From Blastocatellia bacterium (lineage in GTDB: Bacteria > Acidobacteriota > Blastocatellia > Chloracidobacteriales > JADJPF01), in NCBI GenBank assembly GCA_016789295.1, contig JAEUQL010000079.1, positions 1-11,094 on the forward strand: a stretch of 11,094 nt of DNA. Direction: 5' to 3'. Position numbers and translations under genes: made by a program. How positions within the stretch are numbered: position 1 is the stretch's first letter; every line of letters begins with the position of its first letter. Shown piece by piece: positions 1 to 5,738 of this stretch. Under the pieces are notes generated by a model, which was not told where the DNA came from, did not search any database, and saw nothing but the letters and a program-made list of their open reading frames with translations.

Positions 1-505
1 TATTGTCAGGCTTAAGGTCACAATGGGCAATGCTGAGTTTGTGTGCAGCCTCTATTGCAGAGCAGACTTGAAGTATTATTCCAAAAGCACGATCAAAGCT
101 GAGCTGTCCGTGTGCTCTCAGTTCTTTGCTGAGTGGATAGCCTTTTATAAACTTCATGACAAGGTACTCTTCCCCACTTTCGAGTGTACCATAATCGTGA
201 ACAGTAACTACGTTAGGATGGTCTATTCTTGAAGACGCAAGAGCTTCGTGCCGTAGATGCTCAACCGAAAGCCCAGCAGTGAGAAGCTCCTGTCTCAAGA
301 TCTTTATTGCTACAGATCTGTTGAGACCAAATTGTGTTGCCTTATAGACAGTCCCCATCCCTCCTCGGCCTATGAGAGCATCTATTCTATATTTCCTAGC
401 TATAATAATAGGTATAGGAATAGGTTCTGGAAGTGCTTGTCCATCCTTTGGACAAAGGATTATGTGATCTTCATAGCAGTTGGAGCAGACTGAACATTCC
501 CTCAT
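1..505 (-). CDS. Ser/Thr protein kinase, N-terminal part (3' end outside window)
   Basis: This is an STK/PknB-type kinase that would phosphorylate Ser/Thr residues of unknown targets. The minus strand is open from an ATG at 505 to the window edge, giving 168 residues. Cysteines 4, 7, 10 and 18 (the last in CPKDG) form a probable small zinc ribbon, followed by a proline/isoleucine linker (about 26-35). The kinase fold then starts: glycine loop GRGGMGTV (46-53), VAIK lysine 68, a probable helix-C glutamate 87, a hinge around EYLVMKFIKG, and the catalytic loop HCDLKPDN (161-168), where the window ends. The usual HRD arginine is cysteine 162, so it is a non-RD kinase. The activation loop, C-lobe and any sensor or membrane region lie outside. 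No strong Shine-Dalgarno precedes the ATG, only a purine-rich stretch. It is divergent from ispE. The kinase assignment is secure; its role is unknown. Confidence 0.9.
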   Translation of the reverse strand, partial: MRECSVCSNCYEDHIILCPKDGQALPEPIPIPIIIARKYRIDALIGRGGMGTVYKATQFGLNRSVAIKILRQELLTAGLSVEHLRHEALASSRIDHPNVVTVHDYGTLESGEEYLVMKFIKGYPLSKELRAHGQLSFDRAFGIILQVCSAIEAAHKLSIAHCDLKPDN

Positions 506-939
506 CTTTCGCCTTTGCCTTATAAAACCTATACAGAAAAGCCTTCTTTTCTAATCGATTCCAGTACAACAATAAAAGCTTTGTTTGAGTACCATATATC
601 CTGTTGAGCGATCAGTGCAGATAGTGGACAACAGTTTCTGTAAACCAGTTGCAGAAGTCTAGCCGTGAGATTAAGATTACCCGCTTGTTGCAACTGAATC
701 GTAGTGATGACTATAGAAGAATTTCCTTTAGTATTCAAGAAGATAACTACTTATTCTTTGATAGCTTAAATTACTACTTATTAGTTAAACTTAGCTTGAC
801 AGAGAAATGTCTAAATAGAGCTTTTTATCTAGGGATAAAGAAGTTAGATTTTGAGAAACTCTTCTCAGTTGTTAGCAAAAGATAGATTGCACTAAAGAAG
901 AATCTGGGTTGGATAGAGCGTAGTCTTATTTTTCCTGAA
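506..939. other. Divergent intergenic region between kinase and ispE
   Basis: I see no convincing gene in these 434 bases. Two short open frames (plus strand 649-885 and minus strand 529-738) start with TTG, have no Shine-Dalgarno and resemble nothing I recognise. The region must hold the promoters for the kinase (minus) and ispE (plus). A TTGACA at 796-801 matches a -35 box, but no good -10 lies 16-18 bases downstream. A small hairpin, TGAGAA/TTCTCA (852-857 and 862-867, 4-base loop), sits about 70 bases before ispE and has no T-run after it, so it is not a clear terminator. Confidence 0.55.
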
Positions 940-1956
940 ATGATAGTAGCTAAGGCATTTGCAAAAATCAACTGGTTACTCGACATAGGTAGTCTTCAAC
1001 CTGATGGTTACCACGATCTGTTCACAATCTTTCAAACCATCGATCTTTTTGACGACATCTATTTCAAAAACTCTGATAGCCTTACTCTTTCTGTAGTTGG
1101 GCAAGACCAGAAACCTTTAGATATAGGTTCTTTAGAATCCAACCTAGTCTACAAGGCAGCTTTACAACTTAAAGCTCACCTAGAAAGCAGATACAGAGAC
1201 AGCAGAAAAGAAAGCGGATCGTTAGGTGCAGAAATTGTACTCAGAAAGCGTATACCTGTAGCTGCTGGTCTTGGTGGAGGAAGTTCGGACGCTGCTGCTA
1301 CATTGATCGCATTAAACAAGCTATGGGATGGCTCACTAACTCCAGCAGAGCTTGCAACACTTGGGGCAGAGTTGGGTTCTGATGTGCCATTCTTTATATA
1401 TGGAGGAACAGCCTTTGGAAAAGGGCGCGGAATAGAGATAGAAAAGACCAGAGATGTAGAAGCTCCTTACTTACTTCTGGTAAATCCCCGCGTAGAAGTC
1501 TCCACAGTCCGCGCTTATCAGGCATTTGATCAGTTGACAAGAAATGGCCTTCTGAATATACTCCCCTCTTGCTCTTTTACAAATGATGACCAGCTCTTTA
1601 GTCAAGTTAGAAACTCTTTCTCTACTGTTGTAAAAAACCTTCACCCAGAGATTGGTGAAGTTGAACAGGTTCTCACAGAAGTTGGAGGAGACCCGGTTCT
1701 TATGTCGGGTAGTGGAGCTACTGTTTGGGCAAAATTTAACTCTGCCCAACAGCTCAGTGAAGCAGCCCAGGCTGTGCAAAACTATTCAACCAATAGGCTC
1801 TCCAAAAAAGCAGAAGATGACAGAGTAGATAGAGAAAGCAAAGGAGATAAAAAGAACAGAAACGAGAAAGAAGACGCTCAATGGCTCATCATTAAAACTC
1901 GTGCAATTGGTCGCGACGAGTATTTCAACTCTATGTTGACCGAACTGAAAAGTTAA
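940..1956 (+). CDS. ispE: 4-diphosphocytidyl-2-C-methyl-D-erythritol kinase
   Basis: IspE is the ATP-dependent kinase of the non-mevalonate (MEP) pathway to isoprenoids. It phosphorylates the 2-hydroxyl of CDP-methylerythritol in the cytoplasm. The 338-residue protein has the GHMP-kinase signatures: AKIN near the start (K9), PDGYH (21-25) for the cytidine substrate, the glycine/serine ATP loop PVAAGLGGGSSDAA (106-119), SDVPFF with the likely catalytic Asp148, and MSGSGAT (255-261). It is somewhat longer than the usual 280-310 residues because of a highly charged stretch at about 288-312 (Lys/Glu/Asp/Arg-rich) between the GSG domain and the final strand WLIIKTRAIGRDEY. The ATG at 940 is chosen because the family's N-terminal strand follows at once; no clear Shine-Dalgarno precedes it. 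It heads the plus-strand cluster, with tRNA-Gln and prs downstream. Confidence 0.96.
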   Translation: MIVAKAFAKINWLLDIGSLQPDGYHDLFTIFQTIDLFDDIYFKNSDSLTLSVVGQDQKPLDIGSLESNLVYKAALQLKAHLESRYRDSRKESGSLGAEIVLRKRIPVAAGLGGGSSDAAATLIALNKLWDGSLTPAELATLGAELGSDVPFFIYGGTAFGKGRGIEIEKTRDVEAPYLLLVNPRVEVSTVRAYQAFDQLTRNGLLNILPSCSFTNDDQLFSQVRNSFSTVVKNLHPEIGEVEQVLTEVGGDPVLMSGSGATVWAKFNSAQQLSEAAQAVQNYSTNRLSKKAEDDRVDRESKGDKKNRNEKEDAQWLIIKTRAIGRDEYFNSMLTELKS

Positions 1957-1992
1957 AGGTCTTTTTGGTGATGCCTGAGAGTAATGCGACAT

Positions 1993-2013
1993 AGCATGCC
2001 TTTCGGCAGTGCT
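1993..2013 (+). other. Small hairpin abutting the 5' end of tRNA-Gln
   Basis: AGCATGCC (1993-2000) can pair with GGCA plus TGCT (2005-2008 and 2010-2013) around a TTTC loop, with G2009 bulged. It covers the 5' leader and reaches the first tRNA base. It could affect processing of an ispE-tRNA-prs transcript, but no T-run follows, so it is not a terminator. The structure was read by eye and its function is unknown. Confidence 0.3.
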
Positions 2014-2087
2014 GGGGAGTCGCCAAGTGGTAAGGCACCGGTCTTTGGAACCGGCATTCGCAGGTTCGAATCCTGCCTCCCCAGCCA
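2013..2087 (+). tRNA. tRNA-Gln (anticodon TTG)
   Basis: A complete cloverleaf can be read. The acceptor stem is TGGGGAG (2013-2019) with CTCCCCA (2077-2083), the discriminator is G2084 and the CCA end is encoded (2085-2087). The anticodon stem CCGGT/ACCGG (2038-2042, 2050-2054) encloses loop CTTTGGA with anticodon TTG at 2045-2047, which reads CAA and, by wobble, CAG. The T arm is GCAGG-TTCGAAT-CCTGC (2060-2076). The weak T-A first pair, discriminator G and U35 are usual glutamine identity elements. It lies in the same direction as and between ispE (57 bases upstream) and prs (41 bases downstream), so it may be cut from a shared transcript. Confidence 0.97.
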
Positions 2088-2128
2088 GTTGTTACCTAAA
2101 AAACCTGACAATCCGGAGAAGATAGTCG

Positions 2129-3070
2129 GTGAACGGTATACTGGTATTTTCTGGTAATTCAAACAAACCTCTAGCTGAAGAGATCTGTAGACATCTGAAG
2201 ATCCACCTTGGTGAAGCAAACACAACCCGCTTCAGTGATGGAGAGTTCAATTTTCAGATACTTCAGAACGTGCGTGGTGCAGACGTATTTATAGTTCAAC
2301 CTACTTCTCCTCCCGTAGATTCTCACGTAATGGAACTACTTATAATGTTGGATGCCTTTAGGCGTTCTTCTGCCGACAGGATAACTGCTGTAATTCCATA
2401 CTATGGCTACGGAAGAAAAGATAGAAAAGATAAACCTCGTGTCCCCATCTCGGCCAAGCTCGTTGCTAATCTGATAACAGCAGCAGGAGCTAATCGCATT
2501 CTGACGATGGATCTACACGCAGGACAAATACAAGGTTTTTTTGACATACCAGTAGACCATCTCTTTGCTGCGCCAGTACTCATAGACTACTTCACACAAA
2601 AACCGATACCAAAGCTCGTTGTCGTCTCTCCTGACACAGGAGGTGCAGAACGTGCACGGGCATATGCAAAAAGGCTCAATGCAGAGCTTGCTTTGGCTGA
2701 CAAAAGGCGTGCCAAAGATAGAGCCAATGTGGTTGAGGTAATGAATATCGTCGGTGAAGTAAAAGGAAGAAATGTACTTATAATCGATGATATGGTTGAT
2801 ACAGCAGGCTCTCTCACCCAAGTAGCTTTTGCTCTAAAAGAAGCAGGAGCCGAAGATGTTTATGCATGCTGCTCTCACGCTATACTTTCTGGCTTGGCTA
2901 TAGAAAGAATTGAGAAATCTCCTATAAAAGAGCTGGTAGTTACCAATTCTGTTCCAATGGAAAAAGCAGCAGACTGCTCAAAGATTACTTGCCTGAGTAT
3001 AGCTAAACTTTTAGCAGAAGCTATCAAGTCAATACACGATGAGACTTCGGTAAGCAAGTTATTCATCTAA
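2129..3070 (+). CDS. prs: Ribose-phosphate pyrophosphokinase (PRPP synthetase)
   Basis: Prs makes phosphoribosyl pyrophosphate from ribose 5-phosphate and ATP for purine, pyrimidine, NAD, histidine and tryptophan synthesis; it is a cytoplasmic oligomer. The 313 residues match the usual length. Visible signatures are FSDGEF (35-40), YGRKDRK (94-100), the metal/ATP region DLHAGQIQGFFD (128-139), SPDTGGAERARAYAKRL (about 167-183), DKRR (191-194), the PRPP loop LIIDDMVDTAGS (217-228) and the typical C-terminus SVSKLF. The start is GTG at 2129, giving the expected short strand NGILVFSGNSN; GGAG at 2115-2118 lies 10 bases upstream and there is no competing ATG. It follows ispE and the tRNA, an order (ispE-prs-rplY-pth) common in bacteria. 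Confidence 0.97.
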   Translation: MNGILVFSGNSNKPLAEEICRHLKIHLGEANTTRFSDGEFNFQILQNVRGADVFIVQPTSPPVDSHVMELLIMLDAFRRSSADRITAVIPYYGYGRKDRKDKPRVPISAKLVANLITAAGANRILTMDLHAGQIQGFFDIPVDHLFAAPVLIDYFTQKPIPKLVVVSPDTGGAERARAYAKRLNAELALADKRRAKDRANVVEVMNIVGEVKGRNVLIIDDMVDTAGSLTQVAFALKEAGAEDVYACCSHAILSGLAIERIEKSPIKELVVTNSVPMEKAADCSKITCLSIAKLLAEAIKSIHDETSVSKLFI

Positions 3071-3130
3071 ATTCGTGCTCCCAAAAACTCCAACCTGCTC
3101 TGTGTGTAAATAGAAGACGGTAGAGATGGG

Positions 3131-3154
3131 AACTTTTTTGAATCTGTTCAAGTT
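3131..3154 (+). other. Possible leader hairpin upstream of rplY
   Basis: TTGAA (3138-3142) pairs with TTCAA (3147-3151) around a TCTG loop. AAC (3131-3133) can add three pairs with GTT (3152-3154) across a four-T bulge. It ends four bases before the rplY Shine-Dalgarno GGAG (3158-3161). The low GC makes it weak. It might influence rplY translation, but no known leader motif is recognised. The rest of the 98-base prs-rplY gap shows no clear terminator or promoter. Confidence 0.25.
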
Positions 3155-3168
3155 GACGGAGTGAAATA

Positions 3169-3801
3169 ATGATTTCAGATATAACAGTAAAAGCCAAAAT
3201 CAGGACTCAAACAGGCTCAGCCGATTCTCGCCGTTTGAGGAAAGCAGGAATGATCCCAGTCACAGTCTATGGAGATCGCAAAGCTCCACTCTCAATGGTT
3301 GTCGAAGCAAAGCAGATAACTATGATTCTCCGCTCTGAGTCTGGACACAATACAATATTTAAGCTCCAAGCTCCAGATCAAGAAGATACTAATGTAATGA
3401 TTAAAGAGTGGCAGCTAGACCCTGTGACCGGCAAGCTCGTACACGCTGACTTTTTCCGTATCTCTTTGACAGAAAAACAGCGTGTTAGCGTACCACTCGA
3501 ATTCGCTGGAGAAGCAAGAGGTGTCAAGATAGATAAAGGTATCCTTGAACACTCGCTGCGTGAAATCGAGATCGAATGCCTACCAACAGAGATTCCAGAG
3601 CATATTACAGTAGATATAAGTGGACTTGGACTTGGTGAACATATATATGCCAAAGACATAAAGGTTGCAGCAAACATACGTGTAGTTACACCTCCAGAGC
3701 AGGCCGTAGTTGCTGTCCTAGCACCTCGTGTTCAAGAAGAGACTATTGCTACTGAGGTTGCTGAACCAGAAGTGATTAAAAAAGGCAAACAGGAAGAGTA
3801 G
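3169..3801 (+). CDS. rplY: 50S ribosomal protein bL25, CTC (long) form
   Basis: bL25 binds 5S rRNA on the large ribosomal subunit. The long form is the general-stress protein Ctc/TL5. The protein has 210 residues: an N-terminal 5S-binding beta-barrel (about 1-93, with RRLRKAGMIPVTVYG near its start and a WQLDPVTGKLVHADFFRI segment at 81-98), a C-terminal beta domain (about 100-187, with GILEHSLREIEIECLP at 124-139 and VDISGLGLGEH around 148-158), and a short charged tail rich in Glu and Lys (188-210). The length and two-domain structure exclude the short form of about 95 residues found in E. coli. The ATG at 3169 is supported by GGAG at 3158-3161 with 7-base spacing. It sits between prs and pth, as in many bacteria, in a cluster for ribosome and tRNA function. 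Confidence 0.95.
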   Translation: MISDITVKAKIRTQTGSADSRRLRKAGMIPVTVYGDRKAPLSMVVEAKQITMILRSESGHNTIFKLQAPDQEDTNVMIKEWQLDPVTGKLVHADFFRISLTEKQRVSVPLEFAGEARGVKIDKGILEHSLREIEIECLPTEIPEHITVDISGLGLGEHIYAKDIKVAANIRVVTPPEQAVVAVLAPRVQEETIATEVAEPEVIKKGKQEE

Positions 3802-3808
3802 TTGGCTT

Positions 3809-3824
3809 GCTCGCTTTGACGAGC
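3809..3824 (+). other. Short hairpin between rplY and pth
   Basis: GCTCG (3809-3813) and CGAGC (3820-3824) form a perfect 5-bp stem with a 6-base loop, starting 7 bases after the rplY stop. No T-run follows, so a rho-independent terminator is unlikely. It lies about 25 bases before the pth start, in the stretch where a ribosome-binding site would otherwise be expected. A role in coupling or processing is only a guess. Confidence 0.3.
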
Positions 3825-3849
3825 TTGTACAGCTACATCTATTTCAGTT

Positions 3850-4416
3850 GTGAAATTGATAGTTGGACTTGGAAATCCTGGACGCAAGTATGACTACACG
3901 CGCCATAATTTGGGGTTTATGCTTGTGGATCGTCTTGCTGACAAACTGGGTAAAACAATAAACAGAGAAGAGTGTAAGTCCTTAGTAGAAAAGGTTAGAA
4001 TCTCTGACTCGCTCTGTCTTCTTGTTAAACCTCAGACTTTTATGAACCTAAGCGGTCAAGCTGTTTCTTGTCTAGTATCAAAGCACTACGTCGATCCGTC
4101 TCAGTCACTTCTTGTGATAGTCGATGATGTAGCTCTTCCTATAGGAAAGCTGAGGATACGAGCAAAAGGTTCTGCAGGCGGCCATAATGGCCTTAAATCT
4201 ATAATCTCTCAAATCGGGACTCAAGACTTTCCACGACTAAGACTTGGGATAAAGCCAGAAACAGAGGTTGCAGACCTAGCAGATTTCGTTCTTGACCGTT
4301 TTGATTCTAGTGAACGTCTATTAGTAGAAAGCATGCTTGATCGTGCTGAAGCCGCTATAACCAAGTGGCTAGAAGAAGGGATCGATAAAGCTATAGCTTT
4401 TGCCAACAATAATTAA
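3850..4416 (+). CDS. pth: Peptidyl-tRNA hydrolase
   Basis: Pth cleaves the ester bond of peptidyl-tRNAs that fall off the ribosome, recycling tRNA in the cytoplasm. The 188-residue protein is of usual length. Key positions are all present: GLGNPG (N9), the catalytic His19 in YTRHNLGF, FMNLSG (N66), Asp92 in VDDVALPIG, and GSAGGHNGLKS with N113. The start is GTG at 3850, which places the conserved first strand MKLIVGLGNPG directly at the N-terminus; no upstream start in this frame would fit better. I see no Shine-Dalgarno in front of it, only the small hairpin at 3809-3824, so translation may depend on coupling to rplY 48 bases upstream. The rplY-pth-rpsF neighbourhood supports the call. Confidence 0.96.
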   Translation: MKLIVGLGNPGRKYDYTRHNLGFMLVDRLADKLGKTINREECKSLVEKVRISDSLCLLVKPQTFMNLSGQAVSCLVSKHYVDPSQSLLVIVDDVALPIGKLRIRAKGSAGGHNGLKSIISQIGTQDFPRLRLGIKPETEVADLADFVLDRFDSSERLLVESMLDRAEAAITKWLEEGIDKAIAFANNN

Positions 4417-4425
4417 AACTTCCTT

Positions 4426-4449
4426 GCTCCAAACTTGTAGATTTGGGGC
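4426..4449 (+). promoter_or_regulatory. Hairpin in the rpsF leader, possible attenuator or protein-binding leader
   Basis: GCTCCAAA (4426-4433) and TTTGGGGC (4442-4449) form an 8-bp stem with one G-T pair and an 8-base loop, between the pth stop and the rpsF Shine-Dalgarno. Only three T's follow, so terminator function is doubtful. Many rpsF operons are controlled by S6:S18 binding a leader hairpin with a CCG bulge. No CCG is present here, so that known motif is not recognised. The stem itself is clear; any role is inference. Confidence 0.4.
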
Positions 4450-4460
4450 TTTACATCCAT

Positions 4461-4467
4461 AAGGAGG
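4461..4467 (+). promoter_or_regulatory. Shine-Dalgarno of rpsF, decides the TTG start
   Basis: AAGGAGG is a near-perfect anti-Shine-Dalgarno complement, placed 7 bases before TTG at 4475. It is the strongest ribosome-binding site in the plus-strand cluster and fixes the TTG as the start, since the frame has no suitable ATG near the conserved N-terminus. Confidence 0.85.
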
Positions 4468-4474
4468 ATATATC

Positions 4475-4885
4475 TTGAGAACATACGAAGTGCCATTTAT
4501 TGTGGCACCAACAGTTGATGAAGAAGGAGTTGAGAAATTAATAACTCAATTTTCGCAAGTTGTTCAGGATAAAGGTGGTAAGGTAGTCAAAGTAGACAGA
4601 ACCTCTCTAGGCCGTAGAAGACTTGCTTATCCTATACGCAAATTCAGAGAAGGAATATACGTCATCCTTGTCATTGAAGGGTCTGGGCGTGAGATAGCAG
4701 AGCTTGAACGCCGTCTGCGTGTCTCTTCAGATGTTGTGCTCAGGTTTATGTCTATTAGAATAGACGAAGACTTGAAACGTGCTGAAAAACTGAAACAGAA
4801 GCGCGTCTCTAAAGGGTTGAAGCGTCCTCGCAAGGAAGAGCAAGGTAAAGAAGCTCCCGAAGAGATAACAGAAGAAGAGGAATAA
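4475..4885 (+). CDS. rpsF: 30S ribosomal protein bS6
   Basis: bS6 binds S18 and the central domain of 16S rRNA on the platform of the small subunit. The 136-residue protein starts RTYEVPFIVAPTVDEE, continues with the LGRRRLAYPIRKFREGIYVILVIEG core (about 45-69) and the RLRVSSDVVLRFMSIRID strand (80-97), then ends in a long charged tail: basic (about 100-120), then almost entirely acidic (121-136). The tail makes it longer than the roughly 95-100-residue core. The start codon is TTG at 4475, supported by the strong AAGGAGG 7 bases upstream. It leads the rpsF-rpsR-rplI group. The ssb gene that often lies between rpsF and rpsR is absent here. Confidence 0.95.
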   Translation: MRTYEVPFIVAPTVDEEGVEKLITQFSQVVQDKGGKVVKVDRTSLGRRRLAYPIRKFREGIYVILVIEGSGREIAELERRLRVSSDVVLRFMSIRIDEDLKRAEKLKQKRVSKGLKRPRKEEQGKEAPEEITEEEE

Positions 4886-4914
4886 CCCTTAGTCTTAAAA
4901 GAAGGAGAAAAATC

Positions 4915-5145
4915 ATGTCATCACCCAAAAAATATGCAAGGAAGCGGAAAGTCTGTTACTTCACAGCTAACCAAATAGACTACATTGACTATAAAGATGA
5001 GAAGTTGCTTCGCCAGTTTATTCCTGAAAGAGGCAAAATACTACCTCGCAGGATCTCTGGTGTCTCTGCACAACATCAACGCATGTTAATGACGGCTATT
5101 AAGAGAGCCAGAAATTTGGCTATCATCCCATACGTAACACCTTAA
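4915..5145 (+). CDS. rpsR: 30S ribosomal protein bS18
   Basis: bS18 pairs with S6 on the platform of the small subunit. The 76-residue protein has the family pattern: basic N-terminus KKYARKRKVCYFT, IDYIDYKDEKLLRQFI, then the signature ILPRRISGVSAQHQRMLMTAIKRARNLAIIPYV (about 42-74). A single cysteine (C14) occupies the usual position, so there is no CxxC zinc site. The ATG at 4915 has GGAG at 4904-4907, 7 bases upstream. It lies 29 bases after rpsF and 39 before rplI, and is probably co-transcribed with both so that S6 and S18 are made in step. Confidence 0.96.
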   Translation: MSSPKKYARKRKVCYFTANQIDYIDYKDEKLLRQFIPERGKILPRRISGVSAQHQRMLMTAIKRARNLAIIPYVTP

Positions 5146-5184
5146 TTTTGCAGGATTAGACTGATTGTAATGGAGAAATAAGAG

Positions 5185-5640
5185 ATGGCAACAATGGAAG
5201 TTCTGTTGATCGAAGATCTGGACAATCTTGGTGGACGAGGCGAGATTGTACGTGTAAAGTCAGGTTATGGTCGTAACTACCTGCTACCTCGCAAGTTTGC
5301 TATTGAGGCTACTCCTGCAAATAAGAGGATGATCGAGCAGCAACGCAAAGCACTTCTCAAGCGTGAAGCTGCCTTACGATCTACAGCCCAAATGCAAGCT
5401 GAACAGATGGGTCAAGTTACACTCACCTTCGAACGCACGGTTGGAGAACACGGCATACTTTATGGCTCAGTCACAGCTCTGGACGTTGCAGAAGCTTTAG
5501 CCAGCAAAGGATATGAGATAGATAAGAGAAGGGTTACCCTTAAAGAACCTATCAAGACAGAAGGTGAATTTGAGGTTGCAGTTAAACTGCACAAAGAAGT
5601 AACCACAAACGTTAAAGTAGTTGTGGTCAAACAGCAGTAA
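5185..5640 (+). CDS. rplI: 50S ribosomal protein bL9
   Basis: bL9 binds 23S rRNA near the L1 stalk and helps keep the reading frame. The 151 residues fit the family. The N-terminal domain shows MEVLLIEDLDNLGGRGEIV and the signature GYGRNYLLPRKFAIEAT (27-43). A long central helix follows (about 44-78, rich in Lys, Gln, Ala), then the C-terminal domain with GILYGSVTALDVAEAL and a valine-rich final strand. Two nearby ATGs are possible (5185 and 5194). The first is preferred because GGAG at 5172-5175 is 9 bases away, against 18 for the second, although many L9 proteins begin at the equivalent of the second. It is the last gene of the cluster and is followed by the hairpin at 5688-5725. Confidence 0.96.
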   Translation: MATMEVLLIEDLDNLGGRGEIVRVKSGYGRNYLLPRKFAIEATPANKRMIEQQRKALLKREAALRSTAQMQAEQMGQVTLTFERTVGEHGILYGSVTALDVAEALASKGYEIDKRRVTLKEPIKTEGEFEVAVKLHKEVTTNVKVVVVKQQ

Positions 5641-5687
5641 CCTACCTTTTTCAAAGAACCTGTAAACAAATTTCTTGTAAGTCTTGC

Positions 5688-5738
5688 GCGATTCATTCCA
5701 CGTTTTTAGAGGTGGAATGGATCGCAGGTTTATTTAGC
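5688..5738 (+). terminator. Rho-independent-like terminator after rplI
   Basis: GCGATTCATTCCAC (5688-5701) and GTGGAATGGATCGC (5712-5725) form a continuous 14-bp stem (one G-T pair) with a 10-base loop. It is followed by AGGTTTATTTAG, a broken T-rich tract. It starts 47 bases after rplI and most likely ends the plus-strand cluster. In the minus direction no T-run follows the stem, so it is less likely to serve skp. Confidence 0.75.

Noticed and set aside
257..493. 78-codon open frame on the plus strand
   Set aside because: It lies opposite the kinase N-terminus, whose motifs (GRGGMGTV, VAIK) are unmistakable on the minus strand.
529..738. 69-codon open frame on the minus strand upstream of the kinase
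   Set aside because: It begins with TTG and has no Shine-Dalgarno, and its product resembles nothing I know. At this AT content such a frame is expected by chance.
796..831. TTGACA at 796-801 as an ispE promoter
   Set aside because: No TATAAT-like box lies 16-18 bases downstream; the nearest T-rich candidate is more than 20 bases away.
649..885. 78-codon open frame on the plus strand upstream of ispE
   Set aside because: TTG start, no ribosome-binding site and a product rich in Leu, Ser and Tyr with no family resemblance. Not supported as a gene.
2587..2817. 76-codon open frame on the minus strand across prs
   Set aside because: It is antisense to the conserved Prs active-site region, with no independent support.
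4417..4474. Canonical S6:S18 leader motif
   Set aside because: The defining CCG bulge is missing, as the whole gap contains no CCG. Only a plain hairpin is reported.
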